Below, piece by piece: positions 28,122 to 36,697 of a stretch of 64,000 bases of DNA; the stretch's first letter is position 1; each line of letters opens with the position of its first letter. A program made the position numbers and the translations under genes. The stretch is from Sorangium cellulosum (GTDB taxonomy: Bacteria; Myxococcota_A; Polyangia; Polyangiales; Polyangiaceae): positions 1,178,001-1,242,000 of the forward strand of contig NZ_CP012673.1 of assembly GCF_002950945.1 (NCBI RefSeq). Direction: 5' to 3'. A model generated the notes under the pieces. That model made no database searches and was not told the origin of the DNA. It worked only from the letters and a program-made list of their open reading frames with translations.

Positions 28122-31100
28122 ATCGGCGAGGCGCTGCTCGGCGAGGAGGGGTGGGTCGTGCGGCGCGAGGCCACGAAGCGGCTGGAGCTGGTCCGGGACG
28201 ACGGGCTCCGGCTCGTCTTCGACGCCCCGCTCGGCGACGGCCAGCTCGGGCTCTCCGCGGTGCTCGACCGTTACCAGAACCGGATCTCGTTGATCTACGA
28301 GCGCGGCGCGCTCGCCGCGTTCGAGGACAGCGCCGGGCGCGCGATCCTCGTGCGCCGGGACGGGAGCGGGCGCATCGCGGCCCTCGAGGTGCCCAGCCGC
28401 GACGGCTTCTCGACCGGCGCGATCGTCGTGTGTTACTCCTACACGGCCGCGGGGGATCTCGCCGAGGTCGTCGATCCGGATGGATTCGCCACCTCCTTCG
28501 CGTACGAGGAACACCGGATCACGAGGCACCGCTACCCGGGCGGGATGGTGTTTCACTACCGCTATGACGCCCAGGGCCGCTGCATCGAGACCTGGGGAGC
28601 GCCGGAGACGGGCGCGGATCCGTGCCTGGATCCCGAGCTGCCCGCGACGCTCGCCGACGGGAGGACACCCGCGAAGGGCATTCTCCATTGCGTCTTCGAG
28701 TACGGGCCCGACGGCTACTGCGAGGTCGTCGACGCCGCGCTTTTGCAGCGCTACAGCCCGGATGGCGACGGCGGGCCGGACAGGATGGTCCACAACGCGA
28801 GCGTCGTGACGCGCACCTACGACGAGCGCGGCCACGTCGCCTCCTACACGGATCCGCTGGGGGCCACGATCCGCTGGGAGCGCGACGCCTGCGGGCGGCC
28901 CTCGAAGATCACCGACCCGATCGGTCGGACGTTGACGGCCGAGCGGGACACGGACGGTCACCTCCGGAGCTTCACCGACCCCGCGGGCGCCACGACGACG
29001 GTGGAGCGCGTCGGCCGGCGGCTCGTCTGGAGGGATCCGATCGGCGCGGTCTTCGAGGTGGAGGTCGACGAGCGAGGCCTCACGACCGAGACCGTGGCCC
29101 CGAACGGAGGGCGAACGCGGTATCGCTACGACGGGGCCGGCAACCTGGTCAAGCGCACCGATGCGCTCGGCCTGACGTGGCGATTTTCTTATGATTTCTG
29201 GGGCCGGCGGCGCTCCGCGGTCGAGACGACGGGCGCGGTGACCTGGTACGTGTACTCCGCGCGAGGTGATCTGGTCACGATCACGGACGCCGAGGGGCGC
29301 GCCGCGCAGATGGTCTACGACGGGCTCGGGAACACCACGTCGGTGACGTACGCCAACGGTCGGACGGAGCGTTATCGCTGGGGGGGTCTCGGCTGGCTGC
29401 ATCAAGTGGAGATCGGCGGCGTGGTGGTGGCGACCCAGCTCTACGACCGCGAGGGGCGCCTGGTCGGGATCGTCGATGCCGCGGGCGCGCGGCGCACCTT
29501 CGAGCACGACGCGCGGGGGCTCGTGCTCTCCGAGCGCAGCGCGGGCGGCGCGCAGCGCCGTTATGGATACGACCTGGCCGGGCGGCTCACCTCGCTCGTG
29601 GATGAGCGCGGCGAGCGCACGGAGCTCGTCTACGACCTCGCCGGCCAGCTCGTCGCCCGCCTCTACGACGACGGCTCGAAGGACGAGCTCACACACGACG
29701 AGGCGGGCCGCCTCGTCGAGGCGACGCGGGGGCCGGTGCGGGTGCAGATGCGCTACAACGCCGTGGGCTGGCTCGTGGAGGAGCGGCAGACCGTGGGCGC
29801 CGAGACGATGACGGTGCACGTCGATTACGACCCGATGGGCAGGCCGGTGCGGCGCTGGACGGAGCGCGGGCGCGGGGTGGCCTGGGAGCGGGACCTCGCG
29901 GGCGGCGCGCGCGCCGTGATCCTCGGCGCGGGGCAGCGCATCACCCTCGAGCAGGACGGGGGCGGGCGCGAGCGCGCGCGGGTCCTGCCGAGCGGCGGGC
30001 GCCTGGAGGTGGAGCTCGGCCCCGAGGGGCTCCTCCGCGCGCAGCGCGTGCGCCGCTCCATGACGACGGCGGCCGTGAGGCCGGGCGAGCCGGTGTGGGT
30101 CGGCGAGATCGACACCGGGCTCACGGTGGCCCGGCGCTACGACCGCGACGCCGACGGCGAGCTGATCCGGGTCGACGACAGCGTGTTTGGCGCCTACCGG
30201 CTCGACCGGGACGCGCTCGGCCGGCTCGCCGCGCAGGTCGTCGACGGGGACGGCGACGGACCCAGGGCGAGGCAGTACCCCTTCGATCCGGCCGGCAACC
30301 TGCTGCGCGGACCCACGGGCGAGCCGGTGGAGTTCGGTCCGGACAACCGGCTCAAACGGGCCGGCGGCCGGGAGGTCGAGACGGACGCCGCCGGGAGGGT
30401 GACCGCCATCGTCGAGGGGGAAGGGGACCCCCGGCGCACGACGCGGTTCGTGTGGGACGCGACGGGTCTGCTCCAGGCCGTCGAGCGGCCCGACGGCGTC
30501 CGGGTGGAGTTCGTGTACGACACCTTCGCTCGCCGGCTCGCCAAGCAGGTGATCGATCCGGCCGGGAGGACGCTCTCGTTCACGCGCTACGTGTGGGACG
30601 GGGCGCGGCTGATCGAGGAGCGCAAACGAACGGCGGAGGGGGAGCGGATCCGCACCTTCCTGACCGACGACGACAGCGGGGTTCCGCTCGCTCAGGCCGA
30701 GGGGAACGAGTGGCTCTTCTGTGTGGCCGACGAGCTCGGCGCGATCCACCACCTGGTGCGGGGCGACGGGCAACTGGCAGGATCCATGCTGCGTGATCCC
30801 TGGGGCGGAATGGAGCGGCGCGAGGGGGACGCGGAGGCGCCTCTGGGCTTCCTCGGGCAGATCGCCGACGAGGAGACGGGGCTCTACTACAATCGCTATC
30901 GTTATTACGATCCTCGACTCGGGCGCTACCTGAGCCCGGATCCGCTCGGCGTCTATGGTGGATTGAACCTCTTCGCTTACGCGGACAACGACCCGTCGAC
31001 CCACGTCGATCCGGAAGGCCTGTTTCCACAGGCGGTGATCACGCAGCCGGGCCGCCCGAACATCGTCGGGAGGAGCGGGCAGGTGCCGCAGCGGGGTGAT

Positions 31101-31616
31101 CCGGGCTTCGATCCTGCGGTCGGCTACGCGCATTACAACGCCCGCGTCGCGCTGGGAGGCGGGCCCGGGCGCCCGGTGGGCAACGAGGGGTGCGCCGAGA
31201 TCTCCGCCCTGCACCAGATGGCGCAGCAGATCCGCAACGACAACCCGGGCCGGCGGATGAGCCGGGCCGAGGTGCGGCGGGAGATGCAGCGGCGCTTCCG
31301 GAACGGGGCGCGCATGTCGACGAACAACGGGATGAACGGGGGCGGGCCCGCGATGTGCCCTTGCCACATGTGCGCGCAGACGTCCCGGGAGCTCGGGATT
31401 CACCCGGGCAACATCAACCAGGGCGCCGCGACGAACGCGACGGGCGGGGTCGCCGCGCCGAACCCCGGAAGAGGCAACAACCGGGGGTTATGGGACGGCC
31501 AGTCGATCTGGCGCAACAACCGGAACGAAAACACCTCGCGCCAGGAGAATAACGCGGCCGAGGGGATGATCGGGGCAACCGTCCCGTCGAGGACCCCTCC
31601 ATTCACCGGGACCTGA
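28083..31616 (+). CDS. RHS-repeat protein with C-terminal deaminase-type toxin domain (N-terminus probably lost)
   Basis: A 1177-residue polymorphic toxin-like protein. Most of it is YD/RHS repeats (for example YRYDGAGNLVKRTDALGLTWRFSYD). The RHS core ends near residue 975 with LGRYLSPDPLGVYGG and the junction HVDPEGL. The variable tail (about 980-1177) has a Cys-Ala-Glu motif (1037-1039, GCAEISALHQ) and a later PCHMC (1093-1097), the zinc/catalytic signature of cytidine-deaminase-fold toxins, closest to the YwqJ type with Cys in place of the usual His. The protein starts abruptly in the mid-RHS region, inside a 37-bp repeat, without signal peptide, PAAR or N-terminal RHS domain. Either the gene is 5'-truncated or it is a displaced toxin cassette. 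Confidence 0.8.
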   Translation: MGLTFSCPGGVGRIGEALLGEEGWVVRREATKRLELVRDDGLRLVFDAPLGDGQLGLSAVLDRYQNRISLIYERGALAAFEDSAGRAILVRRDGSGRIAALEVPSRDGFSTGAIVVCYSYTAAGDLAEVVDPDGFATSFAYEEHRITRHRYPGGMVFHYRYDAQGRCIETWGAPETGADPCLDPELPATLADGRTPAKGILHCVFEYGPDGYCEVVDAALLQRYSPDGDGGPDRMVHNASVVTRTYDERGHVASYTDPLGATIRWERDACGRPSKITDPIGRTLTAERDTDGHLRSFTDPAGATTTVERVGRRLVWRDPIGAVFEVEVDERGLTTETVAPNGGRTRYRYDGAGNLVKRTDALGLTWRFSYDFWGRRRSAVETTGAVTWYVYSARGDLVTITDAEGRAAQMVYDGLGNTTSVTYANGRTERYRWGGLGWLHQVEIGGVVVATQLYDREGRLVGIVDAAGARRTFEHDARGLVLSERSAGGAQRRYGYDLAGRLTSLVDERGERTELVYDLAGQLVARLYDDGSKDELTHDEAGRLVEATRGPVRVQMRYNAVGWLVEERQTVGAETMTVHVDYDPMGRPVRRWTERGRGVAWERDLAGGARAVILGAGQRITLEQDGGGRERARVLPSGGRLEVELGPEGLLRAQRVRRSMTTAAVRPGEPVWVGEIDTGLTVARRYDRDADGELIRVDDSVFGAYRLDRDALGRLAAQVVDGDGDGPRARQYPFDPAGNLLRGPTGEPVEFGPDNRLKRAGGREVETDAAGRVTAIVEGEGDPRRTTRFVWDATGLLQAVERPDGVRVEFVYDTFARRLAKQVIDPAGRTLSFTRYVWDGARLIEERKRTAEGERIRTFLTDDDSGVPLAQAEGNEWLFCVADELGAIHHLVRGDGQLAGSMLRDPWGGMERREGDAEAPLGFLGQIADEETGLYYNRYRYYDPRLGRYLSPDPLGVYGGLNLFAYADNDPSTHVDPEGLFPQAVITQPGRPNIVGRSGQVPQRGDPGFDPAVGYAHYNARVALGGGPGRPVGNEGCAEISALHQMAQQIRNDNPGRRMSRAEVRREMQRRFRNGARMSTNNGMNGGGPAMCPCHMCAQTSRELGIHPGNINQGAATNATGGVAAPNPGRGNNRGLWDGQSIWRNNRNENTSRQENNAAEGMIGATVPSRTPPFTGT

Positions 31617-31643
31617 GCGGAGGTGGGGAATGGCGAAGGTGGC

Positions 31644-34178
31644 ATGAGCGGGACCGCTGGAGGGATCGTGAAGGAAACGTTCCGCGCCGCGCTCGAGCAG
31701 GCCGCGGCCGCGCGCGGCGGGGAGCCGGAGGTTCGAGCGGCGGTCGCCGACGTGGTGGAGCGTCTTTCCGGCGGGACGACGGCCACCCTGGTCGCGGGCG
31801 ACGACACGGACCGGTGGGCGGCGATCGGCGGGGCGCTCGAGGCGCTGCGCGGTCGTGGCGCGACCGCGGTGGTGTGGCCGATCGGGCGGCGGTGGGGCAC
31901 GGCCCTGCCGCTCGGGGGCTACGAGGCGCTGGTCGCCGCGCTCGCGGCCGTGGACCCGGAGTTCGACAGCGGAGCGAGGCCGGGCACCAGCGAGGACGTC
32001 GCCCACGAGGCGCGCCTCAGGTTATCGAGCGAGGCGCTGAGGGCGCTGGACATCGTGCTCGTCGTGGAGGCGCCCGAGGACGCGGTGGGGTTCTCGCCGG
32101 GCGAGATCCTCGACGTGGATCCCGGGAGCGGCGTCCGGGTGCTGCGCTGCGTCCGCGGGGGAGCGGGCGGCGCGGAGGGGGTCCGGATCGAGAGACCGGA
32201 GGTCGTGGAGCCGCACGCTGGGACCGACGGCCCGGAGGCGCTGTCCCTGGCGGCTGCCATCGCCCTCGCGCCGGCGCCGATCCCGGTGCTCGCCGCGGTG
32301 ACGGGCCTCGCTCCGGAGGGGGTCGCCGCGCGCCTCGCCCAGGCGGCGGGGCCGGGCGGGCCGCTGCTCGTCGAGGGCGGGGGAGTCACCTACCGCGACG
32401 GCGGATGGCGGGCCGCCGTGGAGGCCTCGGTCGTGGCGGCAGAGCTCGGGCGAGCGCACGGGAAGTTCGCGGAGGCGGCCTCTCGCGCCGTGCGCGGCGA
32501 GGCGCCCGGCGGCGACGAGAGGGCTTACTGGGCGGGGTGCCGCGCCGGCCATCTGGTGCTCTCGGGGGCGCCGTGTACCGCCTTCGCCGAGCTGGTCGAG
32601 CCGGCGTGGGAGGCGTTCTGTACGGCGGTCGAGGCCTCGCCGCGCGGCCGGATCGAGGACGCCCGGCTGGCGCGGCGCGCGGCGCAGCGTGCGGCCGCGG
32701 GGGTCGTCGAACCGCCCGCAGCGCCCGGGGGGAGCCGCCCCGCGGGGCGCGAGGTGGTGGAGCCGGGAGAGAGGGCGCGTGCGGCGGCGTTCGCCGTTCG
32801 TGCGGCGCTGGTCGAGTCGTCCCTGCGGTCGCGGCTCTGGGCGGACGATGGGCCCCTTGCGGACAGCGCGGCCGCGGCGCAGCTCCTCGCGCGCTGGGCC
32901 GAGCTCGTCCGCGGCGCCGCCCGCGAGCGCCTGTCGGCGCTGTCGCGCGAGACGGCGCGCCGGCAGCCTTGCTCGGCCCGGGCGCTGCTCGCGGCCGCGA
33001 TGGTGAGCCCGAGCGGGGAGCGGGCAGCCCTGATCGAGGAGGCGCTGCGCCAGCTGCCCGAGGAGCCCGCGGAGCGGCTGGAGGGGCTGTGTGATGCCGC
33101 CAGGCTGCTCGGAGGCGAGGCGCGGGGCGCTGCGGAGCACGCGGCGGGGCCGGCCTCTGGCGAGGCGTCCGCAACCGAGGCGTTGTCCGGGGCGACCCAC
33201 GGGCTCGCGGCGGATCCTGGCGCGGAGGGCGCGCTCGATGGCGTGCTCGCGCAGGCGCTCGCGCTCGTCTCGAGGGAGCTCCTCGGGGCTTTCCAGCGCG
33301 CCACCGCGTCCTGGCCGCCGGCGCTCTGCGCCCGGGCGGTCGACGCGACGAGCCCCGAGCACCCGTTGCGGCGCCCGCTGCTCGCGCTGCTCTCGCCCGG
33401 GCTGGAGGAGCCGGCCCGCGCGGCGTCGGCGGGCTGGGTCGCGCGCGACGCCCTCGCGGCGCTCGCGTCCGGCAAGGCGTGGGACGCGTCGATCTACGAG
33501 GACCTGCGCCGCGTGGCGCCGTTCGTCTCCCTGGAGGTCGCGCTCGAGGCGCACGGGCAGCGGGGGCTCATGGACGCGCCGGGGTCGCGGCGTGTGATGC
33601 CGGCGCTGCTCGAGCGGCTCCGGTCGCTCGGGGCGCCCGTGGACGACGCGGAGACGAGCGGCGCCCGGCAAGGAGCGCAGGCCAGGAAGAAGGGCGCTGG
33701 TGCCGCGCGGGCGCGCTCCTCCCAGGGCGCCGCGGCCGAGCGGGCCACGGGCGCTGCGGGCGCCGGGGCGGCGCCGGCGGAAGAGGCGCTCGCCGCGCGC
33801 GCGGAGGAGGCGCTCGCCGTCCAGGGGCCGGACCGGATGGCGGCCCTCGCCCAGGCGGCGCTCGCGCTCCCGCCGGAGCGCTCCGCGGCCCTCGCGGAGC
33901 TCGCGGCGGTCGCGGCCGAGGAGGAGCCGCCCTCGGACGGCTGGGGCTACTTCCTGCTCGCGCAGCTCGGCGACGTGCTCTCGCCCGGACGCGCGGCGCA
34001 GGTGCTCGGATGGCTGCTGGACGCCCTCACCGCCACGCCGCTGCGGTCCGACGTGTTCTGGACCGGGGATGGCAACGACCTGCGACGGATCGCCCCGCTG
34101 CTCTTGCGGATCGGGGGTGAAGCGCTGCTCGTCGAGGCGGGCGAGCAGGTGGCGGAGATCTCCGCCCGTTACTCCTGA
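31644..34178 (+). CDS. Large hypothetical protein downstream of the RHS toxin
   Basis: An 844-residue protein starting 27 bases after the RHS stop, so probably the same operon. I do not recognise the family. The first 260 residues look like a degenerate STAND/NACHT-type ATPase: a strand-loop region (TATLVAGDDTDRW) where a P-loop would be, a Walker-B-like DIVLVVEAPED, and a winged-helix-like block near AAVTGLAPEGVAARLAQAAG. The Walker A glycines and lysine are missing. The rest is Ala/Arg/Glu-rich and helical, suggestive of repeats. It is far larger than usual RHS immunity proteins. It may protect against the toxin or act with it; neither is shown. Confidence 0.65.
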   Translation: MSGTAGGIVKETFRAALEQAAAARGGEPEVRAAVADVVERLSGGTTATLVAGDDTDRWAAIGGALEALRGRGATAVVWPIGRRWGTALPLGGYEALVAALAAVDPEFDSGARPGTSEDVAHEARLRLSSEALRALDIVLVVEAPEDAVGFSPGEILDVDPGSGVRVLRCVRGGAGGAEGVRIERPEVVEPHAGTDGPEALSLAAAIALAPAPIPVLAAVTGLAPEGVAARLAQAAGPGGPLLVEGGGVTYRDGGWRAAVEASVVAAELGRAHGKFAEAASRAVRGEAPGGDERAYWAGCRAGHLVLSGAPCTAFAELVEPAWEAFCTAVEASPRGRIEDARLARRAAQRAAAGVVEPPAAPGGSRPAGREVVEPGERARAAAFAVRAALVESSLRSRLWADDGPLADSAAAAQLLARWAELVRGAARERLSALSRETARRQPCSARALLAAAMVSPSGERAALIEEALRQLPEEPAERLEGLCDAARLLGGEARGAAEHAAGPASGEASATEALSGATHGLAADPGAEGALDGVLAQALALVSRELLGAFQRATASWPPALCARAVDATSPEHPLRRPLLALLSPGLEEPARAASAGWVARDALAALASGKAWDASIYEDLRRVAPFVSLEVALEAHGQRGLMDAPGSRRVMPALLERLRSLGAPVDDAETSGARQGAQARKKGAGAARARSSQGAAAERATGAAGAGAAPAEEALAARAEEALAVQGPDRMAALAQAALALPPERSAALAELAAVAAEEEPPSDGWGYFLLAQLGDVLSPGRAAQVLGWLLDALTATPLRSDVFWTGDGNDLRRIAPLLLRIGGEALLVEAGEQVAEISARYS

Positions 34179-34195
34179 GCAGGCAAGACACGCCC

Positions 34196-36343
34196 TCAGA
34201 ACAACCTGGACACGCCGGTCGCGAGCTCCAGCGAGACGGAGAACGCCTCGCACCGGTGCGCGCACCCGAAGCGCGAGCGCACCTCGAGCGGCATGCGCGA
34301 GACCCCCTGGGTGCCGAGCAGGTCCCGCCGGAGCGGCAGCAGGAGCGCCGGCCCTTCGATGTCGAAGCCGTCGAAGAACGGCTTTCTGGCGCTGGTCAGG
34401 TCGAAATAGAACCGCGCGCCGCACGGCATGAGCTCGACGGTATCGGCGGTGTCGGCGAGCCCGCGGCCGCCGTCGAAGGCCCTGGTCAGGCCGTTGGCCA
34501 TGGCCCAGAACATCATGGAGAGGACCGGCGTCCTGAGCTCCGCCAGGGCGGAGGACCCGAAATGGGGCGCCGCGCCGCTGCGCACGGTGGTCTGGAGGCC
34601 GACGTTGGTCTCGAACAGCGCGGCGTTGGGGCGGCCGGACAGCACGTATTGCCAGCGGTACGACACCCCCAGGAGGAACGACGGGTTCCACGAGATCTGG
34701 GCGGACGCCTCCCCGGAGGCGCCCCGGTAGGCGAGCGGCGCGGAGAGCCAGACCTGGTAGCTGAACCCGCGCGCGATCGGGTCCTCGCCCTCCAGGCTGC
34801 CGGGCTCGGCCTGCGGCACGGGCCACGCCGCGAGGAGGGGGCGCAGCAGGCTCGTATCGGGCGTGCCGAGCACGATCCGCTCCGGGTCGCGGCAGAGGAC
34901 GCTCGCGAACCAGTCGATGCCGGGATCCGTGCGCGCTGCCGACCTGGTGCAGAGCGCGAACGGGTCTCCGAGCGCGTCGGCCTGCACAAGGCGGGGGACG
35001 TCCTGGCTGGTGTTGCCTGAGAACGCCTGGATGGGCCGACCCTCGGCGAGGCGGGGGAGCGCCGCGAGCGCGCTCCGCAGCACGTGCCGCGCGCGCTCGC
35101 AGGTCGAGCTCAGCATGCGGCGCTGCGCCGGGCCGAGCGACCACGCCGGCGTCGGATCGAGCAGCGTCATGGCGAGGTCGATGTCGCGGGCAGTCCGCCC
35201 CGGTGCGCTGGCGGGCGCAGCGGGTGCGGGCTGCTGCGCCGGTGCGGGCTGCTGCGCGGGCGCTGGCTGGTCGCAGGCGGCCGGCTCGAGCAGCCGCTCC
35301 ACCCAGCGCGGGTCGAGCGCCATCGCGAGTTGCACCTGCGCCCGCGCGGTCGCCTCTGCGGCATGGAGCCGGTCCTGGCTGGACGGTCTGCCGAGGAACC
35401 CGTCGCCGGTCGTCTCCCAGCAGGGCGGGAGGCCGGGGATCCGGAGGTCGTTCACGCCGGCCCGGAGCTGCGGGCACGGGACGGCGTTGAGCAGGCGGGT
35501 CACCGAGACGCCGATGCGGTTGAAATGGTCGTGGGTCCCGATGCGCTCTTCCGGGTCGTCCCGGAGGTCGGCCGTGATCACCGCGTGTCCCGCGGCGAAC
35601 GCGTCCTGCAGGAAGTGGAGCGCGTAGGCGTGTTCGATCAGCGCGTCGCGCCGCAGGGCCGCCCGTGTATCCGCCGGCGCCGTCCGCGCCTGCGTCGCGA
35701 GCTGGAGTGATCGCAGGTGGTGCCCGATCAGCTGGTTGAGCGCGTTGTCGACGCGGCCCCTGCGCGCGAGGTCGGCGGCGACCCGGGCGATGGGCTCCCC
35801 CGCCGCCTGGAAGTGGCTGATGTTCTGCTTGGCGCGATCGACGTACCCCCCGTCCACGCCGAGCAGGTAGATGTCGAGGTCCCGCACGAGGTCGCTGCGA
35901 TCCGAGACGTCGATCGCGGCGTCGCTCCGCTGCTGCTTGGCGAGGAAGTCGCGCCACTGGCTCCGCGCTCCGAACAGGAGCTGCTGCCCCGTCTTCCCCC
36001 CGTCGTCTTTCTGGACGAGGCCCCACAGCTCCCCCGCGGTGCTCGCGTGGTCCCCCGCGAGCGCCGTCAGCGTCGCATACGGCACACACGCGTCCCTCCG
36101 CAGCGCCGCGGGCGTGTAGAACGGCTCCTCGAGCCGCTCGCAGATCAGCGACCCTGCGGCCATCTCCCGCACCGCCTCGGCGAGCGCCCCCTTCGCCCCC
36201 GCCGGCAGCCATGCCAGCCCTTCCTCGGTGAGCACGACGTGCTCCGGGAAGTACCAGGCGTCCGCCGGGCTGCTCAGCCCGAGGAGGCCTCCTGCCGCCG
36301 CGCCGCCGAGCCACCTCGCCGCCCTCCTGCCCCGCCGCCCCAT
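34196..36343 (-). CDS. Exported protein with phospholipase C/S1-P1-nuclease-like region
   Basis: A 715-residue protein. The signal peptide ends near SSPADA, and the mature protein begins WYFPEH. A helical part contains EHAYALHFLQDAFAAGHAV and later THDHFNRIG, a His/Asp pattern like zinc-dependent phospholipase C and S1/P1 nucleases, which use several His plus an N-terminal Trp for metal binding. A Pro/Ala/Gln repeat (PAPAQQ) follows in the middle. The C-terminal 250 residues are strand-rich with alternating aromatics and may be a beta-barrel. Enzymatic function is inferred weakly. The start at 36343 is preferred over 36379. Confidence 0.65.
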   Translation of the reverse strand: MGRRGRRAARWLGGAAAGGLLGLSSPADAWYFPEHVVLTEEGLAWLPAGAKGALAEAVREMAAGSLICERLEEPFYTPAALRRDACVPYATLTALAGDHASTAGELWGLVQKDDGGKTGQQLLFGARSQWRDFLAKQQRSDAAIDVSDRSDLVRDLDIYLLGVDGGYVDRAKQNISHFQAAGEPIARVAADLARRGRVDNALNQLIGHHLRSLQLATQARTAPADTRAALRRDALIEHAYALHFLQDAFAAGHAVITADLRDDPEERIGTHDHFNRIGVSVTRLLNAVPCPQLRAGVNDLRIPGLPPCWETTGDGFLGRPSSQDRLHAAEATARAQVQLAMALDPRWVERLLEPAACDQPAPAQQPAPAQQPAPAAPASAPGRTARDIDLAMTLLDPTPAWSLGPAQRRMLSSTCERARHVLRSALAALPRLAEGRPIQAFSGNTSQDVPRLVQADALGDPFALCTRSAARTDPGIDWFASVLCRDPERIVLGTPDTSLLRPLLAAWPVPQAEPGSLEGEDPIARGFSYQVWLSAPLAYRGASGEASAQISWNPSFLLGVSYRWQYVLSGRPNAALFETNVGLQTTVRSGAAPHFGSSALAELRTPVLSMMFWAMANGLTRAFDGGRGLADTADTVELMPCGARFYFDLTSARKPFFDGFDIEGPALLLPLRRDLLGTQGVSRMPLEVRSRFGCAHRCEAFSVSLELATGVSRLF

Positions 36344-36697
36344 CCCCGCCTCATGCCGCGTCGCCCCCCGCCAGGCCACCCCTCTCCCCGGGAGAACGCC
36401 TCCCTCATCCCCCCTCTCTCCGTGAGAACGCCTCCCCCATGGAGAGAGCCAGCGAGAGGGGAGGGTGCGCGCGGGGCCGGCGGGGGAAGGGCCCCACGAA
36501 CCCGAGCGCCGGCCCGCAGCGAAGCGAGTCGCGTCTAGTCTCGGCGCCCCCGTTCACCCGGCCATAGCCACCAAAAGGCGCGAGTTCGTGGGAAGGGCCC
36601 CCCGCCGGCCCCGCGCGCACCCTCCCCTCTCGCTGGCTCCCCCGCCCCCCCGGGAAGGCCTTCTCCCGCCGCCTCTTCTCCCCCCGCCGCGGTCCCG
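36344..36697. repeat. Long inverted repeat in intergenic region
   Basis: A 40-base arm at about 36446-36485 is the exact reverse complement of a 40-base arm at about 36602-36641. The arms enclose roughly 115 bases and their inner ends contain a short inverted block. A direct repeat GAGAACGCCTCCC also occurs (about 36401 and 36425). The gap lies between two minus-strand genes and has no supported coding sequence. It may be a MITE-like element or a family of intergenic palindromes. Confidence 0.7.

Noticed and set aside
27978..31403. 1141-codon open frame on the minus strand
   Set aside because: It is antisense to the RHS gene and has no recognisable motif.
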